A DNA stretch of 64,000 nucleotides from Telluria antibiotica (GTDB lineage Bacteria > Pseudomonadota > Gammaproteobacteria > Burkholderiales > Burkholderiaceae_D). Below are positions 35,794-44,358 of the stretch, in pieces (position 1 is the stretch's first letter; every line of letters starts with the position of its first letter). The position numbers and the translations under genes were made by a program. Location of the stretch: positions 1-64,000 of the forward strand of contig NZ_JAAQOM010000013.1 of NCBI RefSeq assembly GCF_011682055.1, written 5' to 3'. The notes beneath the pieces are model-generated. The model was given only the letters and a program-made list of their open reading frames with translations. It was not told where the DNA came from and did no database searches.

Positions 35794-36381
35794 TCAGGGA
35801 CACGGCATTGCACCGGGAGTGGCGCCGAGTGTGCCAGCCGGGACGATCGTCTCGGCGGCCGGCAGCTTCATCCCGGAGAGGTCGAAGAACGGGAAAACCA
35901 TCTGGTAGGGCAGCTTGGTGCAATTGCCGTTGCTATCCATCGAATCACAAACGCGCGCGCGCACGAAGCGGATGCAGTTGTCGGCATTCGGGTCGGTTGT
36001 GCAGTTCAACCGATTGGCTGCAGGACATGTTGGAAGACTGCTCATATGAGTCGGGTTCCAGGTGGCTTTCGACATCGACAGGTAGTCGATCTTGACGTTG
36101 TCCGAGGTGACGGGCGTGCCGAGCGCCAGCGGGCCGGATGACGTGCGGAAGACGGCGTCCGTCTGGACTTTGCGCAGCGCGGTCGCGTCCCGAAAGTCGA
36201 CGTTTGTCGCGGCTGCGGCGGCGCGGCGGGTCACCTCTTCCAGGGTGTTCAGCAGAAATTCCATGCGCGCCAGCTCGAGCGTCGCGAAGACAACCGTAAA
36301 GAAGATCATCGCGACCAGTGCGAATTCAACTGCCACCGAACCCGTCTGCCTTGTTCGTCCTTTGAATGCGATCCGTCTCAT
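35794..36381 (-). CDS. TadE-like pilus assembly protein
   Basis: A 195-residue protein with the TadE pattern: a short basic tail, RQTGSVAVEFALVAMIFFTVVFATLELARMEFLLNTLEEVTRRAA (about 10-55), that is, the G-x-x-x-V-E-F/A-A prepilin-like segment and one membrane helix. The rest is a periplasmic part with several cysteines (SLPTCPAANRLNCTTDPNADNC). Tad minor pilins are processed by TadV peptidase and prime Flp pilus assembly. The start at MRRIAFKG was chosen because the next gene upstream ends one base before it. Third gene of a tadG-tadF-tadE-like operon. Confidence 0.85.
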   Translation of the reverse strand: MRRIAFKGRTRQTGSVAVEFALVAMIFFTVVFATLELARMEFLLNTLEEVTRRAAAAATNVDFRDATALRKVQTDAVFRTSSGPLALGTPVTSDNVKIDYLSMSKATWNPTHMSSLPTCPAANRLNCTTDPNADNCIRFVRARVCDSMDSNGNCTKLPYQMVFPFFDLSGMKLPAAETIVPAGTLGATPGAMPCP

Positions 36382-36382
36382 G

Positions 36383-36883
36383 TCAGTTCCCCGCGTAGGC
36401 CACCGGTGCATAAAGTTCGAAAGTTGTGTCGGTGTTGCCCGTGAGCGGGTTGACGTAAGGCACACTAATCGACACGCCAAATTGAAGCAACGTGTGGGTG
36501 GGGTCCTGATTGTGTGCGACCGTACAGGGCTTCATCGCCGGAAGCGCTGCCACCCGGTACACGCAGATAAAGCCTGGATCGAGGGAAGTTCCGGCCGGCA
36601 CAAGCCCGGCCAGTTCCTTCGCCATGATGGTATTTGCCACGGTGAGGGCTGCCGGGTTGGCGTCCGGGCCCGCCGTGATCATTTCTATCCTTGGCGCTGT
36701 GGAAAGGTAAAGCGCGCCGTCATGCAGGGCTTTCTGCGCGGCCGAGTATTGGCGGAAATAGAACGCCAGTTGGAGCGATGGTAATCCGATGATTAACAAC
36801 AGGATTGGTAGCACGATCGCCGCCTCGACCGCGATCGCGCCGCGGTCGTACCGCCCCCCGATTGCCTTGAGTGTTCGTTTCAT
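36383..36883 (-). CDS. TadE/TadF-like minor pilin protein
   Basis: A 166-residue protein with an N-terminal prepilin-like motif and single helix: RGAIAVEAAIVLPILLLIIGLPSLQLAFYFRQYSAAQKALHDGALYLS (about 14-60). The rest is extracytoplasmic and ends ELYAPVAYAGN; a pair of cysteines is present. It probably forms a minor component beside the TadE-like protein. Its ATG overlaps the stop of the TadG-like gene (ATGA), and it ends one base before the next gene, so all three are coupled. Confidence 0.83.
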   Translation of the reverse strand: MKRTLKAIGGRYDRGAIAVEAAIVLPILLLIIGLPSLQLAFYFRQYSAAQKALHDGALYLSTAPRIEMITAGPDANPAALTVANTIMAKELAGLVPAGTSLDPGFICVYRVAALPAMKPCTVAHNQDPTHTLLQFGVSISVPYVNPLTGNTDTTFELYAPVAYAGN

Positions 36884-38319
36884 CGGTAAAGCCTCGCGTT
36901 GCCGCCCAGGGCGGTCTCGGTGTTCATCCCGGCGAACTCAGCATAGAGAGCGGATGAGGTTGCAGGGACCGTCATGAAGAACTTCGCAATCCCGAGCACG
37001 GAGGCCGTCGAGCTGGTGCCCGCGGCAACCGGGCAGCGCAGCAGTGGAATATTCAGCACCCGGGTATTGCGGGAGGGCTGGTACGTTGTGCCGCCGCCGT
37101 TTGCCTGATATGGGGTACTTGAGTAGGATTGCGCGACGGGCCTGCCCGGGTTGTAGAGCGTGCTCCAATCCGTCGTGCTGAACGTCGAATAGCCGGCCGC
37201 AGGTTCCACACCGCCATTGGCGACATAGGATGCGTACTTGGCTGCCTTCGCATACGTCCAGAGGGGCCCATACGCGGTCTGCGTCGCCGTGGCGGGCTGT
37301 TCCGCGACAGTTAACAGTGGGGACGCCAACGAGTTGGCGGATTGGCCGTCGGGCTTGTACTTCATCCATGTTGCGTTGGTCAGGTCGTAGCTCCTGACGT
37401 TCGGGTCCGCAGGTGCGGTCGCTGGCTGGCAAGATGTGACGTCGCCGAAGCGGGAGTTCAGATGAGTGAAAAGTAAATTGATCGGAAAGCCGCGCTCGAC
37501 CGTAATGTCCCCACCGCCCAACGTGGGTATCGCCATTCTCCCGGTGCAGACGAAGGGCCCGACGACGTCCATCCTACCCATCATTGGCGTGCCAACTGTG
37601 CCGGGCAAAGCGATCGGATTGACCAGGAAGTTTTCGGGCGTGGTTCCTCCGGGGTTCAGCCTCATCAGGTTGTAGCCGACGCCTCGCCTGAAGCCGTATT
37701 CCACGAGTTCTCCCGAGGCGAGCGAGGACGCATTCGTATTCGAGTTCGCGCAGATCGCGAGCGGCAGTGCGGCCAGTGAATCGCGACCAGCCACCGCGGA
37801 AGCCGATACAGTTGTCGTCGCAAGGGCGGATGACAGGATTGGTATGAAGTAGTTGTCGACTTGCCCGAATACCGGGTCGAGAGCCGATGTGTCGACTCGG
37901 GCAAAAAAAATCTTCGAAGCATTGAGCTTTGCCGTTGCGCCGTCGACCCACCCGCCCGCACCCCCGTTGGCGTCCGTGCCGAACTTTAGCGCGGCGCTGG
38001 ACCAGGAAATTGGTGCCGTGTTGTATGAGTAGGTATAACCTGCATTTTGTCCAGCCGCCGTGATGGCCCTGTCGATACCCGCAGACGTACCGTCCAGGGC
38101 GGCAGCTGCGGCGAGGGCTGCGGCGTCTGCGAGATTTTGCAGCTCGGTTTTCCTGTTGTAGCTGCGGCTGAGGTCAAGCGCCATGCCCAACATGGCGAGC
38201 ATGAGGATGAGGACAAACGGCGTCATGATGGCGATGGCACCGTCTTCCGATCCTTTTCGACGCCATCTGTGGTTCTGTAGGGCGGAAGGTGATATCCGCT
38301 TGGGTCTCTCGATGGGCAC
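36880..38319 (-). CDS. TadG-like pilus assembly protein (Flp-type)
   Basis: A 479-residue protein. The N-terminus has basic residues then a membrane segment GAIAIMTPFVLILMLAMLGMALDLSRSYNRKTELQNLADAAALAAAAALDG (about 27-78), the typical TadE/TadG start in which a helix is followed by LQNAADAAALAAA. The long remainder is periplasmic with scattered cysteines; no von Willebrand A domain motif (DxSxS) is evident. A strong ribosome site AGGAGG stands 10 bases before the ATG. It heads the operon. The core secretion genes (tadA, B, C, rcpA, flp) are not in the window. Confidence 0.85.
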   Translation of the reverse strand: MPIERPKRISPSALQNHRWRRKGSEDGAIAIMTPFVLILMLAMLGMALDLSRSYNRKTELQNLADAAALAAAAALDGTSAGIDRAITAAGQNAGYTYSYNTAPISWSSAALKFGTDANGGAGGWVDGATAKLNASKIFFARVDTSALDPVFGQVDNYFIPILSSALATTTVSASAVAGRDSLAALPLAICANSNTNASSLASGELVEYGFRRGVGYNLMRLNPGGTTPENFLVNPIALPGTVGTPMMGRMDVVGPFVCTGRMAIPTLGGGDITVERGFPINLLFTHLNSRFGDVTSCQPATAPADPNVRSYDLTNATWMKYKPDGQSANSLASPLLTVAEQPATATQTAYGPLWTYAKAAKYASYVANGGVEPAAGYSTFSTTDWSTLYNPGRPVAQSYSSTPYQANGGGTTYQPSRNTRVLNIPLLRCPVAAGTSSTASVLGIAKFFMTVPATSSALYAEFAGMNTETALGGNARLYR

Positions 38320-38567
38320 GGACCGATCCTCCTGGTGACTCGGAACTGTGTCGACGCAGCTTCCAAGACAGATCCTAGATGCCGGTAACGCCGATATGTT
38401 GATCAGTCACAACGTCGGGACCGGCAATTTATATGACTGCTCGTCGTTCTTTTGAGGATTGATAACGGCCAAACGATTTTGGTTTATAAGTTTCCGCTTA
38501 GGTATAACAGGCTCAGAGTCGAAGTCCGCCAGGTCCCTACCGGCGACTGGCCAGCAAAGGAGTTCGT

Positions 38568-38717
38568 ATGCGTATCGGCAACGAAAAGAACAAGCGGTTT
38601 TTCGCGAACAGCCTATTCCCGTCGTTTTTCTACGCGGCGCTTGCATTGGTGCTCGGCCAAGTCGGAGCTGCGCAAATGCAAGGCTCCTGGGGCCTTCGGA
38701 TCCTTACGGGCGCCTAG
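38568..38717 (+). CDS. Small signal-peptide-bearing ORF
   Basis: A 49-residue reading frame not in any recognised family. The first 36 residues look like a signal peptide (basic MRIGNEKNKRFF, hydrophobic FPSFFYAALALVLGQVGAA). It has a good ribosome site (AAAGGAG) and a candidate promoter TTGGTT (38479-38484) and TATAAC (38503-38508) with an 18-base gap. Only 13 residues would follow cleavage, so it is either a very short secreted peptide or the truncated start of a lost gene. The surrounding sequence is decayed. Confidence 0.35.
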   Translation: MRIGNEKNKRFFANSLFPSFFYAALALVLGQVGAAQMQGSWGLRILTGA

Positions 38718-39058
38718 GTAGAACGGAACATGCGCTGTATTTCGTGATGGCTTCGTGGATACTGTGTATTCCACCGACGTGCATGCAATTCCTCGTCTTG
38801 GCATCCCTTGATTACGGATACCGGATCCATGAGTCCATACCAGAAAGAGCGGGCCTCGATGGGCACGTTCCGCTCGCTGACTGACCTGAAGGGCCGACGC
38901 ACGTTGCTCTTCCGGCCAGCGGACGACTCGGGATCGGTGAGGGTACGAATCCAACGTTCGGCGTCGCGCCCGGCCCCCTGATTCGTATGGAATGATCCGC
39001 TGACACCTGATGCGCGGGGTATTGTTGTATTTTTGTCAAACTTGTATTTTGTCGCCTT
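38718..39058. other. Decayed accessory sequence with no supportable gene
   Basis: About 340 bases with stops in most frames. One short frame (38829-38981, start MSPYQKERAS) has no visible ribosome site and no recognised motif. The composition is less GC-rich than the flanking core genes, which fits a remnant of acquired DNA. Confidence 0.4.
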
Positions 39059-39059
39059 T

Positions 39060-39600
39060 TGGTGCTACTCGACGTTCATCCCGACCATGGAGCATCTGGC
39101 GATGGACGCGCACGAGCCGTAGTGCGTCAAAGCGCTGAACGGTGCCATCGGGCTCGCGCCGGATTTTTTCGATTGCAAACGTCCCCGGTGACGTTGGCCG
39201 ATTTTGCTGATGTGAGCCCGACATGGTGTTCTTATTCGCTCTACCGCGCGAGCATCGACACGAAGAACGAGCGTGCGCTCGCCTTTGCGTATTTTGTCGG
39301 GCGGTCTGGAGCTTCTGGATCACGCGAAAGCAAACCTGGTCTTTGCCGAAATGCGGGCGTTCCGCGGCATTCTGTCGCGAGACGACGTGCTCACACCGGA
39401 CCAGGTCGCGAGCGTGAGGGCGTCCGCGGCATTCAAGGCGCGCGGTGGAACACCATATCGCGCAGGGCTATCTGGCGGTCGGCCTAGTAGGCAAAACGCT
39501 CCCGGAACAGATGAGAGACATCGTGGCGCGTCTGCTCGCCGATACGAATCCGATGCCGGATCCTATCAGCAAACGAACGACGGCATCGGGTACCGCATGA
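39060..39600 (+). pseudogene. Frameshifted gene remnant of unknown family
   Basis: Protein-like sequence continues through three frames in order: SPTWCSYSLYRASIDTKNE then FAYFVGR (about 39211-39305); LELLDHAKANLVFAEMRAF and SRDDVLTPDQVASVRASAAF (about 39306-39446); then EHHIAQGYLAVGLVGKTLP and MRDIVARLLADTNPMPDP, ending SGTA at a TGA (39598-39600). The order and spacing suggest a single former gene with at least two frameshifts. The final stop overlaps the start of the next gene as ATGA, as in an operon. The family is not recognised. Confidence 0.55.
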
Positions 39601-40259
39601 GCGCGCAAGCACGACTCTCCGGCGCACGACAGCGCATCGAAGACGGACAGTATGACGAGGCCTTGGCGGACCTGATCCGGTTCCATGACAACGCTCTGTT
39701 GGAATCGCGCGCATGGTCGGGTGTCCGTCGCGCTTACGCCCTCTATGACTGGATCAGGCTGGGCGGGCTGTACCCGCCGGCGATGGCCGCGCTGCACAAT
39801 GTGAGGGACGGCAAGGCCGCGGGATTGCTGGACGGGAGGCTGGACAGGCCGGCTTTCCAGGACGTCGCCGCGATCGACGACGTGCTGGCGACGTCGCGGA
39901 ACACCTGCGCACCGTATCGGCAGCTCATGGTCGTACAGCCCGACCTGGCACGGGAATGTGCCCAATCCGCGCTGCCCTCGATCGTGGCCGCGCAGGACTA
40001 CCAGCTCGCCGCGCAACTGGTTCCCGAGCCGGACAGCGCGATAAGAATGTATGCCGCGCAGTTGAACGAAGATGTCCGGGAGATCAAGCGTCGGCGGTAC
40101 ACGCGCGCGCCGGTACGCTGGGCGTTCATTTGGCATTATCTGGAACGTCTCCGGCGCCTGCAAGCGCTCGCGATCGCGCTGATACGGGACCCGTCGCTGC
40201 GCAGGGAAGTGCGCAATGGCTTCGTGAAGCTGCCGCGTGCGCCCTCGATGAAACGGTGA
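39597..40259 (+). CDS. Conserved hypothetical protein
   Basis: A 220-residue protein of a family I do not assign. It is helical and Arg/Ala-rich; the N-terminal part (MSAQARLSGARQRIEDGQYDEALADLIRFHDNAL) looks like a repeat of the TPR type. WSGVRRAYALYDWIRLGGLYPPAMAALHNVRDGKAAGLLDG follows, without catalytic motifs. The ATG overlaps the TGA of the frameshifted gene upstream, so it was once the second gene of an operon. No signal peptide or membrane helix is visible. It may still be expressed, or be a survivor of the decaying island. Confidence 0.6.
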   Translation: MSAQARLSGARQRIEDGQYDEALADLIRFHDNALLESRAWSGVRRAYALYDWIRLGGLYPPAMAALHNVRDGKAAGLLDGRLDRPAFQDVAAIDDVLATSRNTCAPYRQLMVVQPDLARECAQSALPSIVAAQDYQLAAQLVPEPDSAIRMYAAQLNEDVREIKRRRYTRAPVRWAFIWHYLERLRRLQALAIALIRDPSLRREVRNGFVKLPRAPSMKR

Positions 40260-40299
40260 GGCGCGCGACGCCGCAGGCAGTGCGGCGCTTGCACCCGAT

Positions 40300-40319
40300 T
40301 TATTTTAGGTCTAAAGTAA
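40300..40319. promoter_or_regulatory. Candidate MarR operator upstream of the aminobenzoate operon
   Basis: TTATTTTAG - GT - CTAAAGTAA is a near-perfect inverted repeat (eight of nine positions in each arm) centred 51 bases before the CoA-ligase ATG. Size, A/T content and position fit a MarR-family operator, and a MarR gene is the fourth gene of the operon. Confidence 0.6.
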
Positions 40320-40360
40320 TTCGAGGTACTCACCGATCCCATCTTCTCCGGGGGCGCTTC

Positions 40361-41986
40361 ATGGCAAGTCCGTCCGCAGCAGAGTCCAGTCCCTCGGCCC
40401 ACGTCGACACGTTCGCGCGCGACCATCTTCCGCCACCCGACCTGTGGCCGGATCTCGTGTTCGACCTGCCGTCCCTCCGCTATCCGCCGCGCCTGAACTG
40501 CGTCGCCGAGCTGCTCGACCGCCACGTGACGGCAGGCCGCGGGGCGCACAGGGCCGTGCTGGGCGATACGCTGACGTGGACCTATGCCCAACTGCTGGAC
40601 CACGTCGACCGCATGGCCCACGTGCTGCGCGACGACATGGGGCTCGTGCCCGGCAACCGCGTGCTGCTGCGGGGCGCGAACTGTCCCACGATGGCCGCCG
40701 CCATACTCGCCGCGTTCAAGGCCGGCCTCGTCGCGGTGCCGACGATGCCGCTGCTGCGCGCGCGCGAACTCGGAATCGTCCTCGACAAGGCGCGGGTGAA
40801 CGCGGTGCTGTGCGCCCGTCCGCTGGCCTGCGAGCTGGAACAGGTCGGCGGCCATCCACCGGTCGTGTACTTCCAGGACCCGCACACGCCGGACGGCCTC
40901 GAAGCGCGCATGGCGCGGCACGACCGACCGTTCGCGCCCGTCGACACGGCGGCGGACGACGTCTGCCTGATCGCCTTCACGTCCGGCACGACGGGCATCC
41001 CGAAGGGCACGATGCACTTCCACCGCGACATCCTCGCGATCTGCGACTGCTTCCCGCCGCACGTCCTCGGCGCGGAGGCGGACGACGTCTTCATCGGTAC
41101 GCCGCCGCTCGCGTTCACGTTCGGCCTCGGGGGCTTGCTGCTGTTTCCCATGCGCGTCGGGGCTGCCGGTGTGCTGCTGGAAAAGCTGACACCCGAGGGC
41201 CTGCTCGCGGCGATCGAACGCTTCCGCGCCACCGTCTGCTTCACGGCGCCCACGTTCTATCGGCAGATGACGCCGCTGGTGTCGCGCTACGACGTTGCGT
41301 CGCTGCGCAGGTGTGTATCGGCCGGCGAGGCGCTGCCGGTGGCGACGCGCGACGCGTGGCGCACGGCGACCGGGATCGAGATGATCGACGGGATCGGTGC
41401 GACGGAACTCCTGCACATCTTCATTTCCGCCAGCGGTGCTGACGTGCGGCCCGGCGCGACCGGCAAGCCGGTGCCCGGCTACCGCGCATGCGTGCTGGAC
41501 GACGACGGCCATCCCGTGGGGCCTGGTGTCGTCGGGCGTCTTGCCGTAAAAGGCCCGACGGGGTGCCGCTACCTGGCCGACGAGCGCCAGCGCGACTATG
41601 TGCTCGACGGCTGGAACCTCACGGGTGACAGCTACGAGATGGATGCCGACGGTTATTTCCACTATCGGTCGCGCACCGACGACATGATCATCTCGGCCGG
41701 CTACAACATCGCGGGCGCGGAGGTCGAAGACGCGCTGCTGCGCCATCCCGCCGTGGCCGAATGCGGTGTCGTCGGCCGTGCCGATGAAGAACGCGGCCAG
41801 ATCGTGGAAGCGCACGTCGTGCTCAAGCCTGGCCATGACGGTACGCCGGAGATGGCGCGCGCGTTGCAGGAGTTCGTCAAGGAGCAGATCGCGCCGTACA
41901 AATACCCCCGCGCCGTGCGCTTCACCGACAGGCTGCCGCGCACGGAAACGGGCAAGCTGCAGCGTTTCAAGCTGAGGCAATCATGA
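40361..41986 (+). CDS. 2-aminobenzoate-CoA ligase (anthranilate-CoA ligase)
   Basis: A 541-residue acyl-adenylate-forming enzyme that makes the CoA thioester of an aromatic acid with ATP. The phosphate loop is FTSGTTGIPKGTMH, the adenine motif is IDGIGATELLHIF, and the hinge and catalytic lysine regions are GYFHYRSRTDDMI and PRTETGKLQRFKL. The choice of 2-aminobenzoate rests mainly on its partner downstream, the fused monooxygenase/reductase; benzoate or salicylate cannot be excluded. The ATG follows a palindrome (40300-40319); longer upstream frames cross the preceding gene. Its stop overlaps the next start by four bases. Confidence 0.88.
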   Translation: MASPSAAESSPSAHVDTFARDHLPPPDLWPDLVFDLPSLRYPPRLNCVAELLDRHVTAGRGAHRAVLGDTLTWTYAQLLDHVDRMAHVLRDDMGLVPGNRVLLRGANCPTMAAAILAAFKAGLVAVPTMPLLRARELGIVLDKARVNAVLCARPLACELEQVGGHPPVVYFQDPHTPDGLEARMARHDRPFAPVDTAADDVCLIAFTSGTTGIPKGTMHFHRDILAICDCFPPHVLGAEADDVFIGTPPLAFTFGLGGLLLFPMRVGAAGVLLEKLTPEGLLAAIERFRATVCFTAPTFYRQMTPLVSRYDVASLRRCVSAGEALPVATRDAWRTATGIEMIDGIGATELLHIFISASGADVRPGATGKPVPGYRACVLDDDGHPVGPGVVGRLAVKGPTGCRYLADERQRDYVLDGWNLTGDSYEMDADGYFHYRSRTDDMIISAGYNIAGAEVEDALLRHPAVAECGVVGRADEERGQIVEAHVVLKPGHDGTPEMARALQEFVKEQIAPYKYPRAVRFTDRLPRTETGKLQRFKLRQS

Positions 41987-44358
41987 ACATCGTGTGCATC
42001 GGCGGCGGGCCGGCCGGGCTGTATGTCGCGCTGCTGATGAAGAAGCGGGACCCGGCACACCGCATCGTCGTCGTCGAACGCAACCGGCCCTATGACACGT
42101 TCGGCTGGGGCGTCGTGTTTTCGGACCAGACACTCGGCAACCTGGTCGCCGCGGACGACGGGACGGCGCGCGCCATCCTGCAGGCGTTCAACCACTGGGA
42201 CGACATCGACGTGTTCTTCAAGGGACAGCGCATCACGTCGGGCGGGCACGGCTTCTGCGGAATCGGGCGCAAGCGGTTGTTGAACATCCTGCAGCAGCGC
42301 TGCGAGGCACTGGGCGTGGAGCTCGTGTTCGAGACGGACGTGCAGGACGACCAGGCCGTCGCGCAGCGTTACGGCGCCGACCTCGTGATCGCGGCCGATG
42401 GCCTGAACAGCCGCATCCGGACGCGCTACGCGGCCACGTTCCAGCCGTCCGTCGAGACGCGCCGCTGCCGCTTCGTGTGGCTCGGCACGAAGAAGACATT
42501 CGACGCCTTCACGTTCGTCTTCAAGGAAACGCCGTTCGGCTGGTTCCAGGCGCACATCTACCAGTTCGACGGCGACACGTCGACGTTCATCGTCGAGACG
42601 CCGGAAGACGTGTGGCGCCGGGCAGGCCTCGCGGACATGCCGCAGGAAGAGGGCATCGCCTTCTGCGAGCGCCTGTTCGCCGGGCACCTGGACGGGCATC
42701 CGCTGCTGTCGAACGCGGCGCACCTGCGCGGCGCGGCCATCTGGATCGCGTTCCCGCGCATCGTGTGCGAGCGCTGGGTGCACTGGAACGGTGACCTGCC
42801 GGTCGTGCTGATGGGCGATGCCGCGCATACGGCGCATTTCTCGATCGGCTCCGGCACGCAGCTGGCGCTGGAGGACGCGATCGAGCTGGCCCGCTGCGTC
42901 GACACGCACGGCAGCGACCTGCGTGCGGCGCTCGGTGCGTACCAGGCCAGCCGTTCGGTGGAAGTGCTGAAGATCCAGTCGGCGGCGCGCAACTCGATGG
43001 AATGGTTCGAGAACGTCGAGCGCTACGGCGCGATGGATGCCCAGCAGTTCGCATACTCGATGCTCACGCGCAGCCAGCGCATCTCGCACGAGAACCTGCG
43101 CCTGCGCGACCCGGGCTATGTCGCGCGATTCGAGGACTGGTTCGCCCGCCGTGCGTGCGCGCAGGCTGGCGTGACGCTGCCCGCGGCGGCGCACGTGCCG
43201 CCGATGTTCACGCCGCTGCGCGTGCGCGGCGTGCTGCTGAAGAACCGCATCGTCGTGTCGCCGATGGCGCAATACTCCGCCATCGACGGCGTGCCGGGCG
43301 ACTACCACCTCGTGCATCTCGGTGCGCGCGCGCTGGGCGGCGCGGCGCTCGTGATGGCGGAGATGACGTGCGTGTCGGCCGACGCCCGCATCACGCCCGC
43401 GTGTCCCGGCATGTACGCGCCCGCGCACACGGCCGCGTGGCGGCGCATCGTCGACTTCGTCCATGGCCAGACGGACGCCTGCATCGGGATCCAGCTGGGC
43501 CACGCCGGCGCGAAAGGATCGACGCGGCCCATGTGGGACGGCGTCGACCAGCCGCTGCCCGACCACAACTGGCCCTTGATCGCCGCGTCGGCGCAGCAAT
43601 ACCTGCCCGGTGTCTCGCAGGTTGCGCGCGCGGCGACGGAAGACGACCTGGCTCGCGTCGAGGCCGATTTCGTGCGGGCCACGCGCGCGGCCGATGCCGC
43701 CGGCTTCGACTGGCTGGAACTGCATTGCGCGCACGGCTACTTGCTGTCGTCGTTCATTTCGCCCCTGACGAACCGGCGCGCCGACGACTACGGCGGCAGC
43801 CTGGAAAACCGTTGCCGCTATCCGCTGCGCGTGTTCCGTGCGATGCGCGCCGCGTGGCCGCAGGACAAGCCGATGAGCGTCCGGATCTCCGCCCACGACT
43901 GGGTCGACGGCGGCATCACGCCCGCCGACGCCGTGCAGATCGCGCGCCTGTTCAAGGAGGCGGGCGCCGACATGATCGACTGTTCGTCGGGGCAGGTGAG
44001 CAAGCAGGAACGGCCCGTGTTCGGCCGCATGTACCAGACGCCGTTCGCGGACCGCATCCGCAACGAGGCCGGCGTCCCGGCGATCGCCGTCGGTTCGATC
44101 TACGAGGCCGACCACGCGAACAGCATCATCGCGGCCGGCCGGGCCGACCTGTGCGCCGTGGGGCGGCCGCATCTGGCGAACCCCGCGTGGACGTTGGCGG
44201 AAGCGGCGAAGATCGGCTACACGGCCGTTCCCTGGCCGCGGCAGTACCTGGCGGGCAAGGCGCAGCTGGAACGCAATCTGGAACGCGGGGGCCAGCTGGC
44301 GGCGGCAAGCAACGGCCTCTCGCCACAACAGATCGCGGCGCGGCTGCTGGAGGGATGA
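41983..44358 (+). CDS. 2-aminobenzoyl-CoA monooxygenase/reductase, bifunctional (salicylyl-CoA 5-hydroxylase type)
   Basis: A 791-residue fusion. The N-terminal half (about 1-390) is an aromatic flavin monooxygenase: nucleotide motif GGGPAGLYVALLM, DLVIAADGLNSRIR and the second FAD motif GDAAHTAHFSIGSGTQLALED. The C-terminal half (about 400-765) is an old-yellow-enzyme-type FMN reductase: KNRIVVSPMAQYSA, IQLGHAGAKGST, HCAHGYLLSSFISPLTNRR, and VGRPHLANPAW. This fusion is known from aerobic anthranilate breakdown, where the CoA thioester is hydroxylated and the ring reduced without oxygenolytic cleavage. The salicylyl-CoA hydroxylase is a close relative, so the exact substrate is inferred. Confidence 0.9.
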   Translation: MNIVCIGGGPAGLYVALLMKKRDPAHRIVVVERNRPYDTFGWGVVFSDQTLGNLVAADDGTARAILQAFNHWDDIDVFFKGQRITSGGHGFCGIGRKRLLNILQQRCEALGVELVFETDVQDDQAVAQRYGADLVIAADGLNSRIRTRYAATFQPSVETRRCRFVWLGTKKTFDAFTFVFKETPFGWFQAHIYQFDGDTSTFIVETPEDVWRRAGLADMPQEEGIAFCERLFAGHLDGHPLLSNAAHLRGAAIWIAFPRIVCERWVHWNGDLPVVLMGDAAHTAHFSIGSGTQLALEDAIELARCVDTHGSDLRAALGAYQASRSVEVLKIQSAARNSMEWFENVERYGAMDAQQFAYSMLTRSQRISHENLRLRDPGYVARFEDWFARRACAQAGVTLPAAAHVPPMFTPLRVRGVLLKNRIVVSPMAQYSAIDGVPGDYHLVHLGARALGGAALVMAEMTCVSADARITPACPGMYAPAHTAAWRRIVDFVHGQTDACIGIQLGHAGAKGSTRPMWDGVDQPLPDHNWPLIAASAQQYLPGVSQVARAATEDDLARVEADFVRATRAADAAGFDWLELHCAHGYLLSSFISPLTNRRADDYGGSLENRCRYPLRVFRAMRAAWPQDKPMSVRISAHDWVDGGITPADAVQIARLFKEAGADMIDCSSGQVSKQERPVFGRMYQTPFADRIRNEAGVPAIAVGSIYEADHANSIIAAGRADLCAVGRPHLANPAWTLAEAAKIGYTAVPWPRQYLAGKAQLERNLERGGQLAAASNGLSPQQIAARLLEG

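Noticed and set aside
35349..35813. 154-codon minus-strand frame covering tRNA-Val and the integrase remnant
   Set aside because: It only joins the remnant's segments with the tRNA gene by chance. It is not a working gene.
40290..40300. CTTGCACC near 40.29 kb as a duplicate of the tRNA-Val 3' end (attachment site)
   Set aside because: Only eight bases match; too short to support an attachment-site repeat.
41701..44328. 875-codon minus-strand frame opposite the monooxygenase/reductase gene
   Set aside because: Same antisense GC artefact; no motif and no start signal.
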